Notes: generated by a model not told the origin, from the sequence alone. Shown: positions 40,750-49,035, numbered from the stretch's first letter. The stretch is DNA of 64,000 nucleotides from Minwuia sp. (GCA_029210175.1 JARGPL010000017.1:1-64000); one strand, 5' to 3'. Numbers and translations: made by a program.

Positions 40750-41500
40750 CGCGCTTCCCCGATGACCAGAGCAGGTGATTGCCGACCCAGGTGATCCATG
40801 CCCCTTCCCAGTCCTTTCGGCGGCTCCCCCTGGCCCGGTGGTGACCGGCGAACGTCCCGGCGACAAGCTCGATCTCTGCATCGTCCATTCCCCTCTCTCT
40901 CGCATGTGCCCGCCCTGCGTCCGACAGACGCCAGTCCACCGGTAAAGCCGTTACCGCATCCGCCGTACCGGGTGGCCCACCGGGTGGCGCCACGGGCGGT
41001 GCCCCGCACCCGCCCGCGCCCGCGTATTGATTTGATTGATTCAATGATGGTTCATATTGACGGTTAGGGTGCACTGGGTTCACCACCCCTGGTGCACTGG
41101 GTTCACCACCCTGGTGAACTGGGTTCACCACCCCTGGTGAACTGGGTTCACCACCCCCCTGCCGTTCAGGGGCACCCGCCGACCCTGCCGCCGCCCCTGC
41201 CGCCGACCCGGTATTTACCGCCTGATCCGCGTCGAATGCCAGGTGCAGCCGGTACGTGTTGCGCACGCTGGTGCCCCCGACACGGCGGCGCACCACCGAC
41301 AGCAGGCCGCCCGCTTCCAGATGCTTGATCGCCTTGATCACACCCCGCCGCGACAGTTCCGTCGCATCGGCAATGGTGGTCATCGACGGCCAGGCCACAC
41401 CCGCGTGGTCGGCATTGTCGGCCAGCTTCACCAGAACCGCCTTCGCCGCCGCCGACCCGCACCGCTGCCGATAGGCCCACGCAATCGCCACGACACTCAT
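40343..41500 (-). CDS. phage replication initiation protein (O-like, winged helix)
   Basis: The start at 41500 (MSVVAIAWAYRQRCG) gives 385 residues. Residues ~10-75 form a winged-helix HTH_36 domain (MTTIADATELSRRGVIKAIK). Residues ~112-150 are encoded by the iterons and form a repeated GEPSSPGVVNPVH linker. Residues ~185-250 are a replication-protein C-terminal domain (RRKDWEGAWITWVGNHLLW). After about residue 250 the frame becomes G/R-rich and repetitive and is probably non-functional read-through over the next gene. It should bind the iterons inside its own gene and start phage DNA replication. Confidence 0.8.
   Translation of the reverse strand: MSVVAIAWAYRQRCGSAAAKAVLVKLADNADHAGVAWPSMTTIADATELSRRGVIKAIKHLEAGGLLSVVRRRVGGTSVRNTYRLHLAFDADQAVNTGSAAGAAAGSAGAPERQGGGEPSSPGVVNPVHQGGEPSAPGVVNPVHPNRQYEPSLNQSNQYAGAGGCGAPPVAPPGGPPGTADAVTALPVDWRLSDAGRAHARERGMDDAEIELVAGTFAGHHRARGSRRKDWEGAWITWVGNHLLWSSGKRGDSRRRRQDTGTGTGTGTDGDTADGAGHRAAARGRAGGGAGKDRGGALGEGVYRAAMRLADRECQDGGPVTDGSPGLHHALGDGLAGGAGGRGPGRERDGGRSRGPGGGDRSGGGDGAALSGPERRTGRAVAGAG
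41068..41160 (-). repeat. four tandem iterons inside the replication gene (probable ori)
   Basis: Four direct repeats of 22-25 bp begin at 41068, 41091, 41113 and 41136, all containing CTGGGTTCACCACC. The last two form a partial dyad (GGTGAA ... TTCACC). Next to them (41022-41066) is an AT-rich stretch. Iterons plus an AT-rich unwinding element within the initiator gene is the layout of lambda ori in gene O. Confidence 0.8.
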
Positions 41501-41901
41501 GCCGCACCCCCTTCCACATCCGCCACAGAAGCCACCGGCGCGCCGCTCAGGCACCCCAGAACCTCCCGTCCCAGATCGGTGATCCGGTCACCCACCGGCC
41601 GCCAGCCCTGCTGCCAGGCCTTCGCCCGCGCCGCCTGATCGGGGAACCGCCGGTTGAACGCCGCCGACGACAGGCGCCAGGCGCCATGGCCCCAGACGGT
41701 CTCGACCCACCCGGCCTGCAGGCACGCCTGCCGCACCCGCTGCTGCGCCGCGGTTTCGCGGTACGGGCTGACCCGGTACGCCGGTCGCACCCGCACCCCC
41801 TCCGCCGCACCCAGCACCGCCTGCAGGAACTGCCGCCGCTCTCCGGTGACCACCCGCGCCGCCACCACCCGAACCCGCCCCTTTCGCCGTCGCGCCATCA
41901 C
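41497..41901 (-). CDS. prophage hypothetical protein upstream of the replication gene
   Basis: A 134-residue basic protein (MARRRKGRVRVVAARVV at the start) with a tryptophan-rich middle: VETVWGHGAWRLSSAAFNRR and AKAWQQGWRPVGDRI. It overlaps the replication gene by 4 bp and the methyltransferase gene by 4 bp. A DNA- or RNA-binding role is plausible from charge; no domain is recognised. Confidence 0.6.
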   Translation of the reverse strand: MMARRRKGRVRVVAARVVTGERRQFLQAVLGAAEGVRVRPAYRVSPYRETAAQQRVRQACLQAGWVETVWGHGAWRLSSAAFNRRFPDQAARAKAWQQGWRPVGDRITDLGREVLGCLSGAPVASVADVEGGAA

Positions 41902-43466
41902 CCGTCCCCCTCGGCCTGCAGGCCGGTCCAGACCTCGTCACACAGCACGATGCGCCGCCCGATCCATTGCATCACCGGCACCGCCATGCTGTTGCCCAGC
42001 GCGCGATACCTGGGCCCGTCGGGGCAGGCTTGCGCCGCCTTGCCGCGCCAGGGAATCGCCGTCCAGCCATCGGGAAACCCCTGCAGCCGCTCGGCCTCCA
42101 GCGGCATGATCCGCCGGACCGACATGTTGGTTCGAAGCAACGTGTAACCCTGTCCAGGCCGCGCGCCATGCGGCGCCACGTCCGGCGCATATTCGGCCTC
42201 GCAGATGTCGTCGCGGCGCTCATGCACCGCCAGCACCGACCTGCTGGACCCGCCGGACGCGGCCCGCAACGCCGCCGTCTCCGATGGCCCTTCGATCCGC
42301 GCGCCCTCGTCCCGGCCCCGGATGTCGAACGCCACCGCCATCTGCTGCCCGCCACCGGCGCGCTGGCCATTGCCCACCCGCAACGCCGGGGTCACGTCCT
42401 GCTGCGCGCCCGACCCGTCATCACAGGCCGAAAACGCCACCAGGTTGCCGCATTCATCGCCGCTGGGCCCGCCGGATCGCTTCGACCATTTCGACGTCAC
42501 CACCAGACCGCCGTCCAGATCGAAGTCCGTGCCCATGCCGCTGCCCTTGCGCGCCGCAAGGGTCGGGGCCACGTCCTGCACGATCAGCGTGTCGGATCCG
42601 TCACCACGCGGGCTGGCATTCCCCGTGCTGGCCAGGACCGGCCCGGCAACCGCATCTATCCCCCCTGCGCCGTCACATGCGCCATCACATGCGCCACCAC
42701 CCGCGTCTGGCCTTCCAGCGCCCGGCGCAGTGATACCGGCATACGGTTGTCCTTGCCCCGCGATGCGGCGCGGCGCAGCAGCCCGCCGCAGGCTTTCGGG
42801 CTCAAGCAATACCGCTGCGGCACAGCGCCCGTCTCCACGATGTCCGACAGCGAACACACGCTCGCGTCGCTGGGGAACACCGAAATATTGAGCATCAAGA
42901 CTCCGCCAGCTGACGCCATACCCGCATTCGACCAGTCCGGCGAAAAAGCATCCAAGGGCTGCCGTTTCGTGACTTTCGTATTCATCACTTCCCAGCCATT
43001 CGGACCCTTCTTCCATGTCGTCCGGCGGTGGAACCGGCTCCGGCGCGTCGTGTATCCAGCTGCTGCGAACGCCGGGCACGTTTTCCCAGACCACCCAGAC
43101 GGGCCGATAGCGTTCAACCAGTGCAAGGAATGTGAGGGCGAGGTTACCGCGCGGATCATCCAGTCCCTTTCGCAATCCGGCGATGCTGAACGACTGGCAG
43201 GGGGTTCCGCCGACAAGAACATCGATAGCTGATCCATCCGGACCTCCCAAATGCGGGCCCCATGCGGGCCATTCACGGAATTTCGTCATGTCGCCCAGGT
43301 TCGGCACGCCGGGAAACCGGATCGCGCGCACCGCATTGGGAAACCCCTCGATATCGGCGCAGGCGACAACCTCCATGCCCGCCCGCCCGAACCCCAGCTC
43401 CGCCGCCCCGATCCCCGAACAGACCGACAGCACCCGCAACGGGCGTCGTGTGGCCGCGGCACTCAT
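41898..43466 (-). CDS. phage DNA (cytosine-5-)methyltransferase
   Basis: The start at 43466 (MSAAATRRPLRVLS) gives 522 residues. Motif I is VCSGIGAAELGF; motif IV is GGTPCQSFS with nucleophile Cys90; motif VI is VWENVPG (Glu128); motif VIII is FGVPQRRERVF; motif X is RALGNSMAVPV. The region between VIII and X (~250 residues, with an ACDGACDGA repeat) holds the target recognition domain. No cognate nuclease is nearby, so it is an orphan phage enzyme, probably protecting phage DNA from host restriction. Confidence 0.93.
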   Translation of the reverse strand: MSAAATRRPLRVLSVCSGIGAAELGFGRAGMEVVACADIEGFPNAVRAIRFPGVPNLGDMTKFREWPAWGPHLGGPDGSAIDVLVGGTPCQSFSIAGLRKGLDDPRGNLALTFLALVERYRPVWVVWENVPGVRSSWIHDAPEPVPPPDDMEEGSEWLGSDEYESHETAALGCFFAGLVECGYGVSWRSLDAQYFGVPQRRERVFAVGHRGDGRCAAAVLLEPESLRRAAAPRRIAGQGQPYAGITAPGAGRPDAGGGACDGACDGAGGIDAVAGPVLASTGNASPRGDGSDTLIVQDVAPTLAARKGSGMGTDFDLDGGLVVTSKWSKRSGGPSGDECGNLVAFSACDDGSGAQQDVTPALRVGNGQRAGGGQQMAVAFDIRGRDEGARIEGPSETAALRAASGGSSRSVLAVHERRDDICEAEYAPDVAPHGARPGQGYTLLRTNMSVRRIMPLEAERLQGFPDGWTAIPWRGKAAQACPDGPRYRALGNSMAVPVMQWIGRRIVLCDEVWTGLQAEGDG

Positions 43467-44713
43467 GCGTCCGTCCCCGCGAACAGGTCGGGGCCGGGAA
43501 TGCCCTGTGCGGCGACCCGGCGGCGTGATGCGTCGATGCGGGCGCGGGCGATGGCCGCGTAATGCGCATCCTGTTCGATGCCGGTGAAGCGAAATCCCTC
43601 CATCACCGCGCCGCGACCCGTGGACCCGGACCCCATGAACGGGTCCAGCACCACACCGCCCGGCGGCGTGATCAGCCGGCACAGCCACTGCATCAGGGCG
43701 GTCGGCTTCACCGTCGGGTGAATGTTCGCCCGCGGCGCGACCTCATACCCCGGATCGCGCCGGGTGATGTGCTGCCCCCTGGTTTCGGACCGGATGCCCG
43801 CGGCCCCCTTGGGCATGTGGTCCAGCCCGTCGTCGCGGTCGTCGCGCGATGCCTTGGCGCAATAGAAATATCGCGCCGCCGACCCCTGATCATCATATTC
43901 GGCACCCGTGGCGGTCATCCCCCAACCGCCGCCTGGACGCCTTGACCTCAGGGGCCGACCGTTGGTGCTCTTGCCCTGCGGAAACAGCCCGGCCACCGCT
44001 GCGCTGCCGTCGTGGCACAGGTTCGCAGGCCAGCGGCCGGTTGTCGGTCGAGGCTCCCCGCCTTTCCCAAGCCCCATATTCGCGTCGTTCCACGTGCGAC
44101 CGCCCGCGGCGGCTCCTTTCCACCCAGCTAACTCGGCACCAATCCGGCAGGCATCAACATGCAGCGCCCCGGTGCCATGCGCGGCCAGGTTGGCGGCGAC
44201 GGTGCCGATCAGCGGCACCCGCGCCAGGCAGATCGGTTCATGCGCCGGTTTCAGGGCGGTGCCCCAGCCTTCCCAGTCACCGGACTGACTGTGCGATTTG
44301 GGGAATCCGCTGCCATACATCCAGATCAGCTGGTCGCGAATCTCGAAACCCGCCGCCTCGATCGCCATGACCATGCGGTGAAACGTGCGGGTGCCGCCGA
44401 ACGCGGCCAGGTGCGCGCCGGGCTTCATCACCCGCCGCACCGCCGCCCAGGTCGCCGGGTCGAACGCAATGTCGCCGCCGTCCCAAGTCTGCCCCATGAA
44501 CCCCGCCGATGCCCGGCCATAGACACCGGTCGCGCCACTGGCCTGCGCCGGCGCGGCATCATCGGCCCCGAACCGCCGCACGATACTGGTCAGGTGATAG
44601 GGCGGGTCCGTCACCACCGCATCCACCGACGCCGCATCCATGCCCGCCATCACCGCCCGGCAATCGCCGACATGCACCTGCACAGGGCCATCGGTCTCCG
44701 CCCCGCCACTCAT
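43463..44713 (-). CDS. phage DNA N6-adenine/N4-cytosine methyltransferase (beta class)
   Basis: A 416-residue enzyme. Catalytic motif DPPYHL is at residues 36-41 and the AdoMet motif VLDPFMGSGSTGRG near the C-terminus, so the order is that of the beta class. The ~200 residues between them form the target-recognition region. It overlaps the C5 enzyme by 4 bp and shares one base-pair boundary with the GcrA-like gene upstream, so all three are cotranscribed. The recognition sequence cannot be read. Confidence 0.9.
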   Translation of the reverse strand: MSGGAETDGPVQVHVGDCRAVMAGMDAASVDAVVTDPPYHLTSIVRRFGADDAAPAQASGATGVYGRASAGFMGQTWDGGDIAFDPATWAAVRRVMKPGAHLAAFGGTRTFHRMVMAIEAAGFEIRDQLIWMYGSGFPKSHSQSGDWEGWGTALKPAHEPICLARVPLIGTVAANLAAHGTGALHVDACRIGAELAGWKGAAAGGRTWNDANMGLGKGGEPRPTTGRWPANLCHDGSAAVAGLFPQGKSTNGRPLRSRRPGGGWGMTATGAEYDDQGSAARYFYCAKASRDDRDDGLDHMPKGAAGIRSETRGQHITRRDPGYEVAPRANIHPTVKPTALMQWLCRLITPPGGVVLDPFMGSGSTGRGAVMEGFRFTGIEQDAHYAAIARARIDASRRRVAAQGIPGPDLFAGTDA

Positions 44714-45306
44714 GCCGACACCTGCGCATCGGCACCGGCGGGGTCGGCGGCTTCACCAGCGCGGCGGATCGACCGCCGGGCGTGCGCGGCGCAATAGGTC
44801 CGGGCCATCCGGCCGCCCAGGCCTTTCAGCGGCACCGCCCCCTCTCGCCCCGCCGCCTGCCGTGCTGCGACATTGCGGCCGCAGAACCCGAAACCGGGCG
44901 CGCCGGGGTCGCCGATCGGCCAGGCGCACTGCTGCCCGTGCGGCGGGGCCGCCAGGCCGGGCACATGCACCGTGTCATCCGGCCAGGGCTGCCCGGCCTT
45001 CACGTCGGCGGGCCGGCGGCGCGGCATCACCTTGGTCGACGGCACCCGGGCCCGTTCGCGCCGGGGGCGGGCCGCATCCGCATGCGCCCTTGCCGCCCGC
45101 TTCTCCGCCCTTGTCTGCGCCGGGGTCTGGCGCAGCGCCCCCACCTTGATGCCCTGGCGATTGGCGAACCCCAGCACGGCGTTGCGGGTGAAACTGCGGT
45201 TGAATTCATCGCGCAGGGCGGCGGCGATATCGCTGGCATTGTTGCCAGGGTCCGCCGCCAGCGCCACCAGCCGCGCCCGCTGTCCATTGGTCCATGTCGG
45301 GCGCAT
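44710..45306 (-). CDS. GcrA-family cell cycle regulator homologue
   Basis: The start at 45306 (MRPTWTNGQRARL) gives 198 residues. The N-terminal SANT-like helix region (VALAADPGNNASDIAAALRD, then FTRNAVLGFANRQGIKVG) and the C-terminal CAWPIGDPGAPGFGFCGR...TYCAAHARR match GcrA (PF07750). Chromosomal GcrA activates sigma-70 promoters at methylated GANTC sites. A phage copy beside a beta-class methyltransferase may reroute methylation-dependent transcription. Confidence 0.85.
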   Translation of the reverse strand: MRPTWTNGQRARLVALAADPGNNASDIAAALRDEFNRSFTRNAVLGFANRQGIKVGALRQTPAQTRAEKRAARAHADAARPRRERARVPSTKVMPRRRPADVKAGQPWPDDTVHVPGLAAPPHGQQCAWPIGDPGAPGFGFCGRNVAARQAAGREGAVPLKGLGGRMARTYCAAHARRSIRRAGEAADPAGADAQVSA

Positions 45307-45821
45307 CAGACCACCCCCATGGCGTGAATCACCACATGCTCTGCCGTGGCCTGGCTGCGGCAGCCGTCGCACATGCGGTTGCCAGGCCCGGCGGACGGAA
45401 ACGGCGTGCGACAGGTGATGCACGGGCGCCGCACCTGCTCCGGCACATCGATGACGCCCAGGCCATTGTGGATTCGCACCAGTTCGTTCTGACACGCGGC
45501 GCGGCTCCGCCCCAGCGCCGCTGCCGCCCCGGCGATGCCGCCCGCCGTCTGCCGCAGGGCCAGCAACCGCCGCCGCTCCGCCGGGGTCCAGACCTTCGCC
45601 ATGGCCGCGGGCGCATGAATGTCCTGCGCCCGCGAACCATTGCGCAGCCTGAACACGCGCGCGCCGATCTGTTGCCGGGTGAATGTCACGCCGTGCTTCG
45701 CGGTCATCAGCTGTGCCGCCTGCGCCCGGCTTTCGCCCTGGTTGATCAGGGCAATCACCTCATCATCCAGGGCCTGCGTCCAGCGCACGTACTGCCGTTC
45801 GACCGGCGTGCCCGCCCTCAT
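45306..45821 (-). CDS. two-domain HTH protein related to GcrA, with zinc ribbon
   Basis: A 171-residue protein with two GcrA-N-like helical repeats, one at residues ~13-55 (RWTQALDDEVIALINQGESR) and one at ~75-120 (KVWTPAERRRLLALRQTAGG). The C-terminal four-cysteine site is CITCRTPF...NRMCDGCR. It overlaps the GcrA-like gene by 3 bp. It probably binds DNA as a phage regulator; the target is unknown. Confidence 0.7.
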   Translation of the reverse strand: MRAGTPVERQYVRWTQALDDEVIALINQGESRAQAAQLMTAKHGVTFTRQQIGARVFRLRNGSRAQDIHAPAAMAKVWTPAERRRLLALRQTAGGIAGAAAALGRSRAACQNELVRIHNGLGVIDVPEQVRRPCITCRTPFPSAGPGNRMCDGCRSQATAEHVVIHAMGVV

Positions 45822-45824
45822 GGG

Positions 45825-46754
45825 TCAAAGGCTCCCGAACAGCAGCGGCAGGGCCGTCGCGGCGGCGACCCGTTCAGCCTCGGCCCGCACCGCAGTATCG
45901 AACACCCGCACCACGTCGTGCAGCATGAACGACCAGCGCACCGAACTGCCGCGCACCCGATACCGCAACCGCACGAACACGGGCACCGGGTCGCCCTGGT
46001 CGAACACGGGAATGCAGACCCGCAACAGGTTGGGAATCTTCACCGGCGCGCCCTTGTCGTCGCGGTGCTCTTCCCGCGCGATCAGCGTCGCTTCACCGCT
46101 GGACAGGTTGATCTTCGTCTGCACCTCGTTCGTTGCAAACACCTGCACCCCGCGGCTCAGCGCCATAACGGTGTCGGCCCCGGCCAGCTTGCCACCCAGC
46201 GCCCGGACGATCGGCTCACGTTCCGCCGCGGCGTCGTATGGCATCACGTCCAGGATGTGATCTTCCAGGAACTCGGCGAAATCGGCCGCTTCCAGATCCT
46301 TGCCATGCACCCCCAGCCACTTCTGCCATTCTTCCGACAGCGGCAACCGATAGGCGCCGATATGGTCGTTCCAGTCCGCTTCCGCGGCGGCGGCCAGACC
46401 GACATCGCCCGCCACAGCATCATCGTAATTGTAGATCGCCCGGATGCTGGGCTGGGCCCGGTCGGCATGGCAGAACAGCACCGACTGATCGTTCTTGAAG
46501 CGATTGGCGTGGTCGATCAGCGATTGCGCCGTGTCCAGCCGCGTGGTGCCGCGCATGCGCTCCGGCCGGGTGCGCCATTCGTCCAAGAACGATTTCACTG
46601 ACTTCACCGTCACCCCGTCCACGCCCGGCACGAACAGCACCGGCACGGTCAGGCCCGTGTTCGGATCCTTCACGTCGCAGCTGCCCGGCTGATGATATTT
46701 TTCCATGATCGCGGCAACGACCGCGGCCCCTGGTTCGTTCTCGTGGTTGCTCAT
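45825..46754 (-). CDS. DUF2303 family protein
   Basis: A 309-residue DUF2303 protein, common in early regions of temperate phages. Visible blocks are DVKDPNTGLTVPVLFVPGVD, GTTRLDTAQSLIDHANRFKN and the acidic helix ADFAEFLEDHILDVMPYDA. These proteins often lie next to recombination or replication genes; their biochemical role is not established. Confidence 0.85.
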   Translation of the reverse strand: MSNHENEPGAAVVAAIMEKYHQPGSCDVKDPNTGLTVPVLFVPGVDGVTVKSVKSFLDEWRTRPERMRGTTRLDTAQSLIDHANRFKNDQSVLFCHADRAQPSIRAIYNYDDAVAGDVGLAAAAEADWNDHIGAYRLPLSEEWQKWLGVHGKDLEAADFAEFLEDHILDVMPYDAAAEREPIVRALGGKLAGADTVMALSRGVQVFATNEVQTKINLSSGEATLIAREEHRDDKGAPVKIPNLLRVCIPVFDQGDPVPVFVRLRYRVRGSSVRWSFMLHDVVRVFDTAVRAEAERVAAATALPLLFGSL

Positions 46755-47152
46755 GCGTCTTCCCTTTCGTCATTGGCCTTCGCGGCGGCCGGGTGAACCG
46801 GGCGCGGCCCGGAAAACATCTGCATCTGCTTGGGGTTGACCGGCGTCAGCAGGCCACCGGGGGTGGCCCACAGGTGTGCGGTGCCGCGCGGGGCTTCGGG
46901 CGTGACCTTGGCCACGGTCGGCTTGATTTCGAACGACGCACCGGCCAGCTTGAATTCCAGTTTCAGGGTCAGCGTGCCCTTCGGCTTGCCGCCGTGGTTC
47001 AGGACATGCGTCTGCAGGGTCGAAACGATGTCCTGCACCGCTTCCGACAGGTCATTGTTCAGATCACCGTCTTCCAGATGCGCGATCATCTGGTCGAAGT
47101 ATCGGTGGACGGGCAACGTGCCGCCGTCCGCCGCTCTCATGTCGTCACTCAT
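46751..47152 (-). CDS. prophage early protein upstream of DUF2303
   Basis: The start at 47152 (MSDDMRAADG) has a GGAGG box at the right distance; the ATG four codons earlier overlaps that box. The 133-residue product is mostly beta (GTLTLKLEFKLAGASFEIKP) with a proline-rich C-terminus (MFSGPRPVHPAA). It overlaps the DUF2303 gene by 4 bp, and the two are commonly paired in phages as I recall. Function unknown. Confidence 0.7.
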   Translation of the reverse strand: MSDDMRAADGGTLPVHRYFDQMIAHLEDGDLNNDLSEAVQDIVSTLQTHVLNHGGKPKGTLTLKLEFKLAGASFEIKPTVAKVTPEAPRGTAHLWATPGGLLTPVNPKQMQMFSGPRPVHPAAAKANDEREDA

Positions 47153-47332
47153 TCTTGCCTCCATCGGTTCGGTTCCTTGATGCTTCGGTTTCTGCAGGGT
47201 CGGGCTGCCGCGCCCCGCCGCACCGGGGAGGGGGCGTGCGGGGCGCGGCGATCCACCGGCGGGGCAGGGGGGCTGGTCGGGGCCACCCGCCGGCGAACGG
47301 GAATTCGGGGCGCGTGCTGCGCTGGCGTCATC

Positions 47333-47836
47333 TCAGGCGTCATCGTCCGGGGCGACCTGCAACAGCAGCTGCCGCAACAGGGCCAGCGCATGCAGCGCCT
47401 GTTCGACATGCGGCAGGCAGGCCACCGCCTCGGCCTGTTCGATCACGCCATCGGCGGCGGCATCCATCTGGTGGCTGATGGTCTCGGCGGCGGCCTTCAC
47501 CGCATCCGCATTGATCCGCAGCATCAGCGCGACATCCGCGTCGCCCAGCGCCGCCGGGTCGATGCCCAGATCGATCAGCAAGCGGCCCTGCACGGCGGCC
47601 ATGTGCGCCGTCACCGGGCTGGTGCCGGTCGCCAGTTCCAGCGACAGCACCACATCCACCGGCGGCTGGCTTTCGGGCGCATGCGGGCTGGCGATTTCCC
47701 CCAGCCGCGACTTGCCCAGGCGGCTGATGGCCGCCGCCGCGCGCAACCCGCCCGCGTTCTCGATCAGGTCGGCGAAGACATCCTTCACCGTGCCGGCGCG
47801 GCGCGGGCGATAGGACTTGATGCGCGATGTACTCAT
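47333..47836 (-). CDS. prophage early regulatory-region protein, 167 aa
   Basis: A helical protein with a basic start (MSTSRIKSYRPRRAGTVKDV) and a possible HTH (GGLRAAAAISRLGKSRLGEI) at residues ~28-47, in which a regulator-like SRLG.S.L turn is visible. The C-terminal half (QAEAVACLPHVEQALHALAL) is an amphipathic helix. Placement just after the Cro-like region fits a CII-type activator or replication accessory, but this is not proven. Confidence 0.6.
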   Translation of the reverse strand: MSTSRIKSYRPRRAGTVKDVFADLIENAGGLRAAAAISRLGKSRLGEIASPHAPESQPPVDVVLSLELATGTSPVTAHMAAVQGRLLIDLGIDPAALGDADVALMLRINADAVKAAAETISHQMDAAADGVIEQAEAVACLPHVEQALHALALLRQLLLQVAPDDDA

Positions 47837-47874
47837 GGTCGGTTCTCCATGGGTCAGGGGTCGCCCCTGCCCGG

Positions 47875-48129
47875 TCAGGGGCGGGGCGGGGTGTAGGGGT
47901 TGGGAATCGGGTGGACAGCGACGGCGCTTGTCCGGGTGCCGTCGGCGACGGCAGCGGGTATGGTCGTCAAATGGGAAACGGAACCGACATCACGGTCGAT
48001 CACGCCAAGCAGGCGCAGCGCCAGCCAGCCGCAGAACAGCACGACAGCGACAACGATCAGCGCGGCAAAGGCCCCTTCGGCGAACGCGCCGCACAGGTGC
48101 CACAGGGTGCGTTGCGGCAGGCGGCGCAT
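47875..48129 (-). CDS. small single-pass membrane protein
   Basis: An 84-residue frame from ATG 48129: MRRLPQRTLWHLCGAFAEG followed by the membrane segment AALIVVAVVLFCGWLALRLL and a short periplasmic tail ending PYTPPRP. A much longer frame reads through it from upstream but consists mainly of antisense sequence. A membrane protein in the early operon may act in exclusion; unknown. Confidence 0.55.
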   Translation of the reverse strand: MRRLPQRTLWHLCGAFAEGAFAALIVVAVVLFCGWLALRLLGVIDRDVGSVSHLTTIPAAVADGTRTSAVAVHPIPNPYTPPRP

Positions 48130-48225
48130 CTTCGGGCGCGGATCAGGCCAGGCACGACCGCCCCTGCCGCCGCCCCTGCCTGCGCCCTTGCCTGCGCCGC
48201 CCTTGCCACCACCATTGCCTGCGCC

Positions 48226-48708
48226 ATGGTGTGCAGCCCCACCGCCCGCGCCGCCGGCACGTCCGCCGACCCGGCCCCGACCCGTGCCGCCATGGTCGGC
48301 ACCACCCTTGTCGGCACCGTGCGTGTCATCGACGGCGATACCATCGCGGTCACCGGCAAGGGATGGACGTACAGCGTCCGCCTGTTCGGCATCGACACGC
48401 CGGAACGCGGCGCGCAGGGCTTCACGGCGGCGACGGATACGCTGTCGAATTTCATTGGCAAGCCGGGCGTCGTCGCCTGCCTGATTGTCGACGTGGACCG
48501 CTACCATCGACCCGTCGGCCTTTGCCGCACGCACGACATAAATCCGCTCGGGCGTTCGGCCGGGACCGGCGGCCCCGATGAACACGCGATCACCCTCAAC
48601 GAAAGGATGCTGCGCACCTGCCGCGCCCGCCTGCTGCCGCGCTGGTTTCATCGGGTCACCGCCGCGATGCAGGCCCGCCTGCGCGCCGCCGCCAGCGGGT
48701 GCCGCTGA
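48226..48708 (+). CDS. thermonuclease (SNase-like) homologue, incomplete, on the opposite strand
   Basis: The plus strand here encodes clear SNase motifs: GTVRVIDGDTIAVTGKG, YSVRLFGIDTPERGAQGF and VDVDRYHRPVGLC. The third codon positions are ~90% GC, against ~65-70% for the minus-strand frame. ATG 48226 is preferred; ATG 48292 is possible, and an upstream TTG would add a signal-peptide-like stretch. The C-terminal half does not follow the SNase pattern (the usual lid with its conserved Arg/Tyr is not seen), so the domain may be truncated or frameshifted. It runs against the early operon. Confidence 0.6.
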   Translation: MVCSPTARAAGTSADPAPTRAAMVGTTLVGTVRVIDGDTIAVTGKGWTYSVRLFGIDTPERGAQGFTAATDTLSNFIGKPGVVACLIVDVDRYHRPVGLCRTHDINPLGRSAGTGGPDEHAITLNERMLRTCRARLLPRWFHRVTAAMQARLRAAASGCR

Positions 48709-48782
48709 TGACCGCCCGGCGGAACCACGGTTGGGCGGGTTCATCGGCGGCACCGCCGGGCTGTCCGCCCCCGCGCGGGGCC

Positions 48783-49013
48783 TCATGCCGCCCGCCCCTT
48801 CTCCGGGGCGGTGCGCGTGCCGAACATGTCGTCGGCGGTGACGGCGCCACCGGTGGCTTCGATGATCTTCCGCATCAGGTTCAGCCGCGGCATCCGCTTG
48901 CCGTTCAGATACATGCTGACGGTCGATTCCCGGCACCCGATCAGGGCCGCGAACTGCGTAGACGTCATGCCCTTTTCCGCCATCCAGTCGTTCAGTTTCA
49001 CGATGCACACCAT
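48783..49013 (-). CDS. Cro-like XRE repressor
   Basis: A 76-residue protein with an XRE helix-turn-helix: LNDWMAEKGMTSTQFAALIG, then CRESTVSMYLNGKRMP. It is divergent from the CI-like gene, and the operator-bearing gap of 77 bp separates them, which is the standard cro-cI geometry. It is the first gene of the leftward early operon. Confidence 0.82.
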   Translation of the reverse strand: MVCIVKLNDWMAEKGMTSTQFAALIGCRESTVSMYLNGKRMPRLNLMRKIIEATGGAVTADDMFGTRTAPEKGRAA

Positions 49014-49035
49014 TCAAAACGTGAATTAACGGGAA
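49011..49035. promoter_or_regulatory. operator in the cI-cro gap
   Basis: CATTCAAAACGTGAATTAAC spans the Cro-like start codon. It contains TTCA-AAACG-TGAA and the motif CGTGAATT (49020-49027). The same CGTGAATT/AATTCACG element recurs in the promoter at 49953-49995, so one repressor probably binds all sites. Confidence 0.6.

Noticed and set aside
41068-41160. Regular repeats resembling a short CRISPR array
   Set aside because: The four units are directly tandem without unique spacers, and they are in frame within the replication initiator gene, so they are iterons.
45306-46601. 435-codon plus-strand open frame opposite the DUF2303 and GcrA-like genes
   Set aside because: It is Arg/His/Pro-rich shadow sequence opposite genes with recognised families.
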